A DNA stretch of 56,083 nucleotides from an uncultured Bacteroidales bacterium (lineage in GTDB: Bacteria > Bacteroidota > Bacteroidia > Bacteroidales > Muribaculaceae), in assembly GCA_947175535.1 (NCBI GenBank), contig CAMWNF010000004.1, forward strand, positions 1 through 56,083. Direction: 5' to 3'. Numbering within the stretch: position 1 is the stretch's first letter; each line of letters begins with the position of its first letter. Positions 8,109 through 16,063 of this stretch are shown here, piece after piece. Both the position numbers and the translations under genes were made by a program. Below the pieces are notes generated by a model. It searched no databases. It saw nothing but the letters and a program-made list of their open reading frames with translations, and had not been told where the DNA came from.

Positions 8109-10559
8109 TTAGAATTCCACACTCAATCTTACGTTTATTTGTCGGCGGGTCAGATAATTCGGCACGGCATATTGGATGTCGTTGACGTCAGTGACCCAAT
8201 AATAACCGCTGACATTTGAAATGTCAAGCAGATTGAAAACATCCAGGCCAAGCCATACGCTCTTGAATGTTTTTGCAAGCCCTCGCCGTGTTTCATTGTC
8301 TTTGGGTGGAGTTATAAGACCATAGGCAAGTCCGATGTCAACGCGTTTATAAGCCGGTGCCCGGAAATACCCTTTGTCGCGTGTGCTGCGTGGTGCTGTA
8401 ACCGGTAGCCCGTCAGAAAATATACCGCGAAGATTGAATTTCAGACGTGGAAATTTTGGGAAATAATCAGTAAAGAATAACGCGAAACTGTATCGACGGT
8501 CGGAAGGCAGCGGAACTTTCACTCCATTAAGAGTCTGAGAGGTCTTCATAAGAGAAAAGCTTATCCAGGAATCACTGCCGGGTACAAATTGACCGAATAG
8601 TTTCATGTCAAGTCCCGTTGCAAAGCCGTTTGAATTGTTTGTGCCTGAATAAACCAGTTTCAAATTCTCTATTTCATAGGGAATGAGGTTGCCGAGAATT
8701 TTGTAATATGCTTCACCTGACAACTTAAACGGACGATTAAAGGCTCTGAATGTATAGTCCGTTCCTGCAATGAATTGAAAACTTCGCTGCGATTTAATGT
8801 CTGAATTCAAGGTTATCAGCGTATTACCATTCTCGTCTGTTACAGGTACACGGAATTCCCGGTAGAAAGGAGACTGATAATAAAGACCTGTCGCAAATCT
8901 GAATGACCAGTTGGGAGACTTATCTGGAACAAATCCCACACTTATACGCGGACTGAAAAGAAATTCTTTATTGAAATCAGTGTAGGACATTCTCACACCT
9001 CCGTTGACATTGAAAAATCCTTGAGAGGCACTGATTCGCCATGCATCCTGAACATACATCGAAAAATTATTGACTGTGATATCATGACGGGAATCAAGAT
9101 TGTAAATAACCTTGAGTGCATCAGGGTCTGCCGGTAATGAATAGCCGGCAGAATCACGCAGCTCCCATTCTCTTGTTCGGTCGAAAATAGAACGGTGTTT
9201 TAGTGATATCCCATAATTAAGATTATGGTTATTTATACCGCTTGCACCACGAAGGTCAAGACCCAGAACAGAAGCGCGCAGACGGTTACGGGCATGTTCA
9301 TGATAGCGACCTACACCTAATTCGCCTCCGATGGCACCACTTCCTGACGCATCGCCTGAAGTCCCTGCCTGATCAAGCCAATATTCGCCACTTATATCAT
9401 AAGTTACAAGTTCATTAGTCATGAAGCCGGATGCAAGAAGAGCAAACTCATGAGCTTTGTTAGGTTTGAAAGTCAGAGATAACGCACCTGACCATGTTTC
9501 AAATTTATCTTTTTCTTGACCGTCGAAATAAACTTTGAACTGCTTGGCATCTGTTGAAGTACCGAAATTGGTCGTTCGTGTAGCCGGTACAAACTTATAA
9601 TTATTTATGGCAACATTCCCGAGAAAGTTTACTTTCCATTTATCGGTCAGTTTCAAACTCATGGAGGTTTGGTAGTCGAAGAAACGAGGGTCATATTCAC
9701 CTTTATCGTCCATTGAACTTAATAATGAACTGTTGCTTTTATAACGGAGACCATGTAGTTGGGAAAATCGTTTCGAAGAACTGCCGATGGCAAGACTTCC
9801 TCCCATAAGGCTTATGGCTGCTGAACCTTCGAAACTCTCTGGCTCGCGATAAGTAATATCAAGAACACTTGACATTCTATCGTCATAACGTGCCGGGAAT
9901 CCGCCTGTAGAGAAACTTACGGCTCCAACCATGTCGGGATTGATAACACTCAGTCCCTCTTGTTGTCCTGAAGTGACGAGTTGCGGTCGATATACTTCAA
10001 TACCGTTGATGTATACACTGTTTTCATCATAAGAGCCACCTCTGACATTATATTGCGACGACATTTCGTTACCTGAAGTGACACCTGCCATAGTTGTAAT
10101 CATTGATTCAATGCCATTTCCGCTTGCGTCCGGGGCAAGTTTATATGACGAAGCGTCAATCTTCTGAATCGCTCCTGTCTGTTTTTGAATATCCGTAACT
10201 TCTATTCCACCAAGTGTATAGCTTGCCGGAGTCATTTTTATATTGAGAGTTACGTTGCCTTTCGGTTCAATCAGACGTCTTCGCGCTTCTTCATATCCAA
10301 GACAGGTAACAGATACTCTTATAGTGTCAGCTTCAGGAGCAGAAAGGGTGAAACGTCCGTCAAGTCCGCTTGTAGCACCAATTGCAGTGCCTTGAATTTT
10401 AACTGTCGCAAACTCAAGCGGCTCATTGTTTTCATCAGTAATAAGCCCGGTGATCTTTACAGCGGCATTTACCGACAAAAAGCTGATTAAAAGGATTATC
10501 GATAGTGAAACTAATCTATATATATTGTACATGTCGTCTTTCCGGAAAATTCGATACAT
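8109..10559 (-). CDS. TonB-dependent outer-membrane receptor with CarboxypepD_reg-like N-domain
   Basis: The product is 816 residues. After a signal sequence (hydrophobic about 14-32) comes a carboxypeptidase-regulatory-like beta-sandwich (about 34-118, ITGLITDENNEPLEFATVKI). The plug domain (about 145-240) contains YNVRGGSYDENSVYINGIEV, and a 22-stranded-type barrel ends in Phe (RLSVEF). It is too short and lacks the features of a SusC; it resembles Bacteroidota receptors for siderophore, cobalamin or peptide-type ligands. The ligand is unknown. Translation could also begin at Met10 (position 10532), which gives a more classical signal peptide. It is a single-gene unit, and no exact -7 element was found upstream. 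Confidence 0.9.
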   Translation of the reverse strand: MYRIFRKDDMYNIYRLVSLSIILLISFLSVNAAVKITGLITDENNEPLEFATVKIQGTAIGATSGLDGRFTLSAPEADTIRVSVTCLGYEEARRRLIEPKGNVTLNIKMTPASYTLGGIEVTDIQKQTGAIQKIDASSYKLAPDASGNGIESMITTMAGVTSGNEMSSQYNVRGGSYDENSVYINGIEVYRPQLVTSGQQEGLSVINPDMVGAVSFSTGGFPARYDDRMSSVLDITYREPESFEGSAAISLMGGSLAIGSSSKRFSQLHGLRYKSNSSLLSSMDDKGEYDPRFFDYQTSMSLKLTDKWKVNFLGNVAINNYKFVPATRTTNFGTSTDAKQFKVYFDGQEKDKFETWSGALSLTFKPNKAHEFALLASGFMTNELVTYDISGEYWLDQAGTSGDASGSGAIGGELGVGRYHEHARNRLRASVLGLDLRGASGINNHNLNYGISLKHRSIFDRTREWELRDSAGYSLPADPDALKVIYNLDSRHDITVNNFSMYVQDAWRISASQGFFNVNGGVRMSYTDFNKEFLFSPRISVGFVPDKSPNWSFRFATGLYYQSPFYREFRVPVTDENGNTLITLNSDIKSQRSFQFIAGTDYTFRAFNRPFKLSGEAYYKILGNLIPYEIENLKLVYSGTNNSNGFATGLDMKLFGQFVPGSDSWISFSLMKTSQTLNGVKVPLPSDRRYSFALFFTDYFPKFPRLKFNLRGIFSDGLPVTAPRSTRDKGYFRAPAYKRVDIGLAYGLITPPKDNETRRGLAKTFKSVWLGLDVFNLLDISNVSGYYWVTDVNDIQYAVPNYLTRRQINVRLSVEF

Positions 10560-10674
10560 TTAATTAACGTCACTATTTTTAGAAAATTATTCATTATATC
10601 AGATTATTGGCTACTATTTGCGCTTTCTTCATAAAATAGTCCGGTCACACTTAGTTAAGTCCCGAAAAAAACAG

Positions 10675-10682
10675 TAATTTTG
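10675..10682 (+). promoter_or_regulatory. -7 promoter element for ugd and the nucleotide-sugar genes
   Basis: TAATTTTG is an exact match to TAnnTTTG and lies 29 bp before the ugd ATG. No exact TTG was found at the -33 distance. Confidence 0.5.
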
Positions 10683-10711
10683 TATGATAATAACATTGCA
10701 ACCACTTACAG

Positions 10712-12034
10712 ATGAATATTGCGATTGTTGGCACCGGTTATGTTGGACTTGTTTCGGGAGCATGTTTTGCCGAAGTAGGAGCGAACGTGACATGTGTCGA
10801 TATTGATAAAGATAAAATAGACCTTCTTGTAAAAGGAGAAATACCTATTTATGAACCTGGACTTGACGAACTTGTCAAACGTAATATCAAAGCCGGGAGA
10901 TTACATTTTACCACTGATTTGGCAAAAGTAATTGACGATGTTGAAGTTGTTTTTTGTGCCGTCGGTACTCCTCCTGATGAAGATGGTTCAGCCGATCTTA
11001 GTCATGTGATTGAAGTTGCCCGCTCGTTCGGTCGGCTTATCAATAAATACTCAATTTTTGTCACAAAATCAACTGTACCGGTAGGCACCGCGGTTGTTAT
11101 AAAGGAAGTAATTGAAGAGGAGCTCCAAAGGCGTGGTGTCAGTGTTGATTTTGAAGTTGCATCCAATCCGGAATTTTTGAAAGAAGGTGCTGCAATCAAG
11201 GATTTTATGTCTCCGGACCGAGTTGTTATCGGTATAGAGTCTCAACGGGCACGTAAAGTCATGGAGCGGCTCTACCGTCCGTTCCTGCTCAATAATTTCC
11301 GGGTGCTTTTCATGGATATTCCTTCTGCGGAAATGACAAAGTATGCCGCAAATGCCATGCTTGCAACCCGAATTTCCTTTATGAACGAGATTGCGGCGTT
11401 ATGTGAACTAACAGGAGCTGACGTTAATATGGTTCGTAAAGGAATCGGAAGTGATGTTCGCATAGGCAGTAAATTTCTATATCCCGGTTGTGGCTATGGC
11501 GGCTCATGCTTTCCAAAAGACGTGAGGGCGTTGGTAGCAGCCGGTACGCAACGGGGCTATGACATGCGCATAATCCGTGCTGTCGAAGAGGTGAACGAAG
11601 CCCAGAAATCAATTGTATTTGAGAAATTATCCCATGCATTGGGAAATCTTGAAAATAAAAAAATAGCGGTCTGGGGATTGGCATTCAAACCTGAGACCGA
11701 CGATATGCGCTGTGCGCCCTCTCTTGTTGTAATCGACAGACTTCTTGCAGCAGGTGCAAATGTAATTGTCTTCGACCCGGTTGCGATGGAAGAGTGCCGA
11801 CGGAGATTGGGCGACAGAGTAAAATATGCCACTGATATGTACGATGCGCTTGTTGACGCTGATGCCCTTTCTCTCATGACGGAATGGAAGCAGTTCCGAC
11901 TCCCTTCTTGGAAAGTGGTCAGGAAAGCTATGAAAGGAAATGTCGTAGTGGATGGCAGAAATATATATGATCCGACAGAAATGGTAGAGGAGGGCTTCCG
12001 GTACTATTGTATCGGTAGAACTTTCACGGAATAG
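10712..12034 (+). CDS. ugd: UDP-glucose 6-dehydrogenase
   Basis: The 440-residue enzyme oxidises UDP-glucose to UDP-glucuronate with two NAD+ in the cytoplasm. Rossmann motif GTGYVG lies at residues 7-12, STVPVGT at 120-126 and NPEFLKEG at 152-159. The catalytic Cys266 lies in GYGGSCFPKD. The C-terminal UDP-binding half has WGLAFKPETDDMR. Length is normal. DegT follows 11 bp after the stop. UDP-glucuronate feeds acidic surface polysaccharides and other UDP-uronic sugars. Confidence 0.97.
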   Translation: MNIAIVGTGYVGLVSGACFAEVGANVTCVDIDKDKIDLLVKGEIPIYEPGLDELVKRNIKAGRLHFTTDLAKVIDDVEVVFCAVGTPPDEDGSADLSHVIEVARSFGRLINKYSIFVTKSTVPVGTAVVIKEVIEEELQRRGVSVDFEVASNPEFLKEGAAIKDFMSPDRVVIGIESQRARKVMERLYRPFLLNNFRVLFMDIPSAEMTKYAANAMLATRISFMNEIAALCELTGADVNMVRKGIGSDVRIGSKFLYPGCGYGGSCFPKDVRALVAAGTQRGYDMRIIRAVEEVNEAQKSIVFEKLSHALGNLENKKIAVWGLAFKPETDDMRCAPSLVVIDRLLAAGANVIVFDPVAMEECRRRLGDRVKYATDMYDALVDADALSLMTEWKQFRLPSWKVVRKAMKGNVVVDGRNIYDPTEMVEEGFRYYCIGRTFTE

Positions 12035-12045
12035 ATATTGAAAAT

Positions 12046-13182
12046 ATGGATTCAGAACGTATAATGCTTTCAAGAGTACACCTGAGCGGTACTGAGCAGA
12101 AATATATTGATGAGGCGTTTGCCGATGATTGGGTCGTGCCTCTCGGTCCTCATGTAGACCAGTTTGAACATCGACTTGAGAAATATCTTGATGCCCCGGC
12201 AGTTGTGGCATTATCCGCCGGGACAGCGGCAATCCACCTTGGGCTTGTGCTTCTCGGCGTGGGGCGCGGAGACGAGGTGATTTGTCAATCGATGACTTTT
12301 GCAGCGTCGTGTAATCCAATCGTTTATCAAGGTGCTTCACCTGTCTTTGTTGATAGCGAGCGTGACACGATGAATATGTCGCCAGAAATGCTTGAAAGAG
12401 CTATCGTTGAAAGGCATCGAATTACCGGAAAGTATCCGAAAGCAATAGTTCCGGTTGATTTGTACGGAATGCCCGCGCGTCTTGATGAAATTATCGAAAT
12501 CGCATCAACGTTCGGCATCCCGGTTCTTGAAGATGCTGCCGAAGCCCTTGGTTCAGAATATGAAGGTCGTCGATGTGGAACTTTCGGTGCATTCGGAGCC
12601 CTGAGTTTCAATGGGAACAAGATTATTACTACTTCCGGCGGCGGAGCGTTAGTATGCCATGATGCCGAGACTGCCGGCAGGGTTAAATTTTATGCGACGC
12701 AGGCTCGCGAAAACCGCCCGTACTATTATCATGAAACTATAGGTTATAATTACCGCCTGAGTAATATTTCAGCAGCAATCGGATGCGGACAGATGGATGT
12801 CTTAGACAACCGTGTTAACCGACGTCGCGGAATAAGGGAACTTTATGCTGCTTTGCTAGCTGACTGTCCTCAGGTTAGAGTCCAGGATAATCCCGATAAT
12901 AGGTTTAACTCGAATTTCTGGCTAACAACTATTTCTTTTGATGAAGGAGTTTCGCAGTCGGTTGAGGATTTGCGTCAATACCTTGCGGCTGATAATATCG
13001 AGTCTCGTCGTTTATGGCGTCCGATGCATATGCAGCCGGTATTTGCATATGCTCCGTTCTATGGAGAAGGAAGCTCAGAAGAGTTATTTGAAAATGGATT
13101 GTGTCTGCCGAGCGGTTCATCATTGACCGATAATGATATCGCGAGAGTCGCAGACCGGATAAAGCAATTTTTCAAGTCGTAG
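12046..13182 (+). CDS. DegT/DnrJ/EryC1/StrS sugar aminotransferase (EpsN/PglE-like)
   Basis: The 378-residue PLP enzyme has WVVPLGPHVDQFE near residues 29-41 and SAGTAAIHL (57-65). The cofactor Asp is in LEDAAEALGSEYEG (Asp163), the Schiff-base lysine is Lys192 in FNGNKIITTSGGG, and GYNYRLSN lies near 234-241. These enzymes transaminate 4-keto (sometimes 3-keto) nucleotide sugars. N-terminal wording resembles EpsN/PglE enzymes acting on UDP-4-keto-6-deoxy-GlcNAc, but no UDP-GlcNAc 4,6-dehydratase is nearby. The nearby Gmd makes GDP-4-keto-6-deoxymannose, the substrate of perosamine synthases of the same superfamily. The substrate is therefore undecided. Confidence 0.9.
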   Translation: MDSERIMLSRVHLSGTEQKYIDEAFADDWVVPLGPHVDQFEHRLEKYLDAPAVVALSAGTAAIHLGLVLLGVGRGDEVICQSMTFAASCNPIVYQGASPVFVDSERDTMNMSPEMLERAIVERHRITGKYPKAIVPVDLYGMPARLDEIIEIASTFGIPVLEDAAEALGSEYEGRRCGTFGAFGALSFNGNKIITTSGGGALVCHDAETAGRVKFYATQARENRPYYYHETIGYNYRLSNISAAIGCGQMDVLDNRVNRRRGIRELYAALLADCPQVRVQDNPDNRFNSNFWLTTISFDEGVSQSVEDLRQYLAADNIESRRLWRPMHMQPVFAYAPFYGEGSSEELFENGLCLPSGSSLTDNDIARVADRIKQFFKS

Positions 13183-13193
13183 TTATAATTCTT

Positions 13194-13880
13194 ATGACCC
13201 GGCGATTGTGTGTGGCTTTTGACTTGGACGACACTCTGTACAAAGAGCGTGATTTCGTCATGTCAGGTCGTTCGGCGGTGGCTGAAGCATTTTCATCAAA
13301 AGCAGGAAAATCATCAGAAGAACTGAATATGATAATGAATGCTGCCGACAATGCTTTTAACTCACTGCTTGCATTACCCGGAATAAAAACTAACAATATC
13401 GGGATTCAGGAAATACTACAGGTTTACCGTTGTCATGAACCTGAACTGACTTTACCGGAGGAGAGTAGGGACGTGCTACACCGGCTATGTAAAGACAATG
13501 TTTATATAGGAATTATTACGGATGGACGTAGGCTGACCCAGTGGAACAAGATAAAAGCACTCGGGTTGGACAAAATTGTTGCGCAGCAAAATATCGTTGT
13601 GAGTGAAGAGTTCGGCGCAGATAAGAAAAGTCCGAAACCTTTTGGATATATGATGGAGCATTGTCCTGCTGAGAAATATGTTTATGTCGGAGATAATCCA
13701 GCCAAAGATTTCTTTCAAGCGCGTAAACTTGGTTGGACTACGGTTATGCTTCGCGATGATGACGGAGTCAACGTTCATTCCCAGAATCTTAACGATATCA
13801 GTGTTGAATTTCAGCCTGATTACATAATTGATAATATTAGCGACTTAACAAACAAAATTATACCATGCCTACAGCATTAA
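13194..13880 (+). CDS. HAD-superfamily hydrolase
   Basis: The 228-residue protein has HAD motif [10 protein letters not shown] (nucleophile Asp10, acid/base Asp12), motif II in GIITDGR, a conserved Lys in [11 protein letters not shown], and motif [12 protein letters not shown]. It is a HAD-IA-type phosphatase. Its position between a sugar aminotransferase and GDP-mannose dehydratase suggests a sugar-phosphate or nucleotide-sugar-related dephosphorylation, but that is inference. Its 3' end overlaps the gmd start by 16 bp in another frame. Confidence 0.85.
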   Translation: MTRRLCVAFDLDDTLYKERDFVMSGRSAVAEAFSSKAGKSSEELNMIMNAADNAFNSLLALPGIKTNNIGIQEILQVYRCHEPELTLPEESRDVLHRLCKDNVYIGIITDGRRLTQWNKIKALGLDKIVAQQNIVVSEEFGADKKSPKPFGYMMEHCPAEKYVYVGDNPAKDFFQARKLGWTTVMLRDDDGVNVHSQNLNDISVEFQPDYIIDNISDLTNKIIPCLQH

Positions 13881-14932
13881 TTACTGGCGTAACAGGTCAG
13901 GACGGCTCTTTTCTCGCTGAGTTTCTCATAGATAAAGGCTATGATGTTCACGGCATAATACGCCGTAGTTCATCCTTTAACACCGAGCGCATTGAACATC
14001 TGTATCTTGACGAATGGGTCCGGGACATGCATCGTAAACGTAAACTTCATCTCCATTACGGTGATATGACGGATTCGTCTTCATTGGTTAGAATAATTGC
14101 AGAGGTCCAACCGGATGAAATATATAATCTTGCGGCGCAGAGTCATGTTAAAGTTTCATTTGATGTTCCGGAATATACAGCTGACGTAGATGCCGTAGGA
14201 ACATTACGTTTGCTTGAAGCCGTCAGGATACTCCATATGGAGAAAAAATGCCGTATCTACCAGGCGTCGACATCTGAACTTTATGGAAAGGTGCAGCAAG
14301 TGCCACAGGATGAGCAGACACCCTTTTATCCGCGTTCGCCTTATGGCGTAGCCAAGCTCTACAGTTACTGGATTATGAAGAACTATCGCGAGAGCTATGG
14401 TATGTTCACAGCTAATGGCATCCTGTTCAATCATGAATCGGAACGTCGCGGCGAGACTTTCGTAACCAGAAAAATTACCCTTGCGGCTGCTCGAATAGCT
14501 GGCGGAGTCCAGGATAAACTTTATCTTGGAAATCTTAATGCGCTGCGCGACTGGGGCTACGCACGTGATTATGTAGAATGTATGTGGTTGATATTACAGC
14601 AACCGGAGCCGGATGATTACGTTATTGCAACCGGAGAATATCATTCTGTAAGGGAATTCGCTACGCTCGCATTCGAGCGCGTAGGAATAACTCTAAGATG
14701 GCAAGGAGATGGTGTGGATGAAAAAGGAATAGATGCTGCGACAGGAAAAGTTCTTGTTGAAGTTGACCCTCGCTTCTTTCGTCCGGCTGAAGTTGAGCAA
14801 TTGCTCGGAAATCCTGCCAAGGCGCGTGAACGACTTGGTTGGAATCCAACCAAAACTCCTTTTGACAAACTCGTCAGACTCATGGTAGATGCAGATGTTG
14901 AATTAGTGAAACGTGAGACGGCGATAAAATGA
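13865..14932 (+). CDS. gmd: GDP-mannose 4,6-dehydratase
   Basis: The 355-residue extended short-chain dehydrogenase converts GDP-D-mannose to GDP-4-keto-6-deoxy-D-mannose. NADP-binding [10 protein letters not shown] lies at 8-17 with the following [13 protein letters not shown], a Gmd hallmark. Catalytic residues are in STSELYG (Thr136, Glu138) and SPYGVAK (Tyr160, Lys164). Also visible are [16 protein letters not shown] and [11 protein letters not shown]. It overlaps the HAD gene by 16 bp and fcl by 4 bp (ATGA), so the three are translated together. The product is the immediate substrate of Fcl. Confidence 0.96.
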   Translation: MPTALITGVTGQDGSFLAEFLIDKGYDVHGIIRRSSSFNTERIEHLYLDEWVRDMHRKRKLHLHYGDMTDSSSLVRIIAEVQPDEIYNLAAQSHVKVSFDVPEYTADVDAVGTLRLLEAVRILHMEKKCRIYQASTSELYGKVQQVPQDEQTPFYPRSPYGVAKLYSYWIMKNYRESYGMFTANGILFNHESERRGETFVTRKITLAAARIAGGVQDKLYLGNLNALRDWGYARDYVECMWLILQQPEPDDYVIATGEYHSVREFATLAFERVGITLRWQGDGVDEKGIDAATGKVLVEVDPRFFRPAEVEQLLGNPAKARERLGWNPTKTPFDKLVRLMVDADVELVKRETAIK

Positions 14933-16014
14933 CGGTAGATAAAAATTGTAAGATTTACGTGGCAGGTCATCGTGGTCTGGTGGGGTCTGCTATTTGGAAA
15001 AATCTCAAGGAAAGAGGTTTTAATAATCTCATAGGTAGAACACATGCCGAATTGGATTTGCTTGACGGTGCCGCTGTAAAAGAATTCTTTGACAATGAAC
15101 GTCCCGATATGGTCGTGTTGGCGGCTGCTCATGTCGGAGGGATTATGGCAAATTCAATCTACAGGGCTGATTTTATTTACGAAAATCTTCAGATACAACA
15201 GAATGTAATCGGTGAGGCATTCCGCCACGGGGTAAAACGTCTGCTTTTTCTCGGTTCAACCTGTATATATCCTCGGGAGGCACCGCAGCCGATTAAAGAA
15301 GAGGCTTTGCTGACGTCACCGCTCGAATATACCAATGAGCCATATGCTATTGCAAAAATAGCAGGAATGAAGATGTGTGAGTCATTTAACTTGCAGTATG
15401 GAACGGAATATCTTGCGGTGATGCCTGCCAATCTCTACGGTCCCAATGATAATTTCCATCTTGAGAACTCACATGTTCTTCCTGCAATGATTCGGAAGAT
15501 GCATCTGGCGAAATTATTATCGGAACAGAGTTTTGATTCTATACGACGGGATTTGGATGCACGTCCGATAAAAGATTTCAATCATAATACGGCGAGTGAC
15601 AGTGATATAGAAAAACGACTTGCAGAATTTGGAATATATTCCGATAGGCTTGAACTTTGGGGCTCAGGACAGCCCCTTCGTGAATTTTTATGGAGTGAGG
15701 ATATGGCTGATGCATCCGTGCATGTACTGCTGAATGTTTCTTTCAGCGACCTTATGAAACAGGCAGGGCGTGATGTGAGAAATACACATATCAATGTCGG
15801 AACCGGCAAAGAGCTGACTATCGCCGAACTTGCTGAAAAGATACGTAAGGAAGTTGGTTTTAGTGGCAAAATACAATGGGATACTACAAAACCCGACGGA
15901 ACGATGCGAAAACTTTGTGATGTCTCTCGACTGCATTCTCTCGGTTGGAAGCATAAGGTTGAACTTGATGAAGGGATTGCAAGGTTGTATAAGTGGTATT
16001 CTTCATCTATCTAA
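14929..16014 (+). CDS. fcl: GDP-L-fucose synthase
   Basis: The 361-residue epimerase-reductase converts GDP-4-keto-6-deoxymannose to GDP-L-fucose. [11 protein letters not shown] (11-21) is the NADP loop. The catalytic triad is Ser110 in LGSTCIYP with Tyr139 and Lys143 in PYAIAKIAG. It is about 40 residues longer than E. coli Fcl because of an insertion around residues 190-225 ([19 protein letters not shown] region), a form common in Bacteroidales. It completes the de novo GDP-fucose route with gmd. GDP-fucose is used for capsule and glycoprotein glycans in these bacteria. Confidence 0.96.
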   Translation: MTVDKNCKIYVAGHRGLVGSAIWKNLKERGFNNLIGRTHAELDLLDGAAVKEFFDNERPDMVVLAAAHVGGIMANSIYRADFIYENLQIQQNVIGEAFRHGVKRLLFLGSTCIYPREAPQPIKEEALLTSPLEYTNEPYAIAKIAGMKMCESFNLQYGTEYLAVMPANLYGPNDNFHLENSHVLPAMIRKMHLAKLLSEQSFDSIRRDLDARPIKDFNHNTASDSDIEKRLAEFGIYSDRLELWGSGQPLREFLWSEDMADASVHVLLNVSFSDLMKQAGRDVRNTHINVGTGKELTIAELAEKIRKEVGFSGKIQWDTTKPDGTMRKLCDVSRLHSLGWKHKVELDEGIARLYKWYSSSI

Positions 16015-16063
16015 TAATTCTTCCACTTGATAGCCACAGATATCACGACCACAGATAAGCAGG

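Noticed and set aside
11627-12340. 237-codon open frame antisense to ugd and the aminotransferase
   Set aside because: It spans the junction of two well-supported genes and has no recognisable domain.
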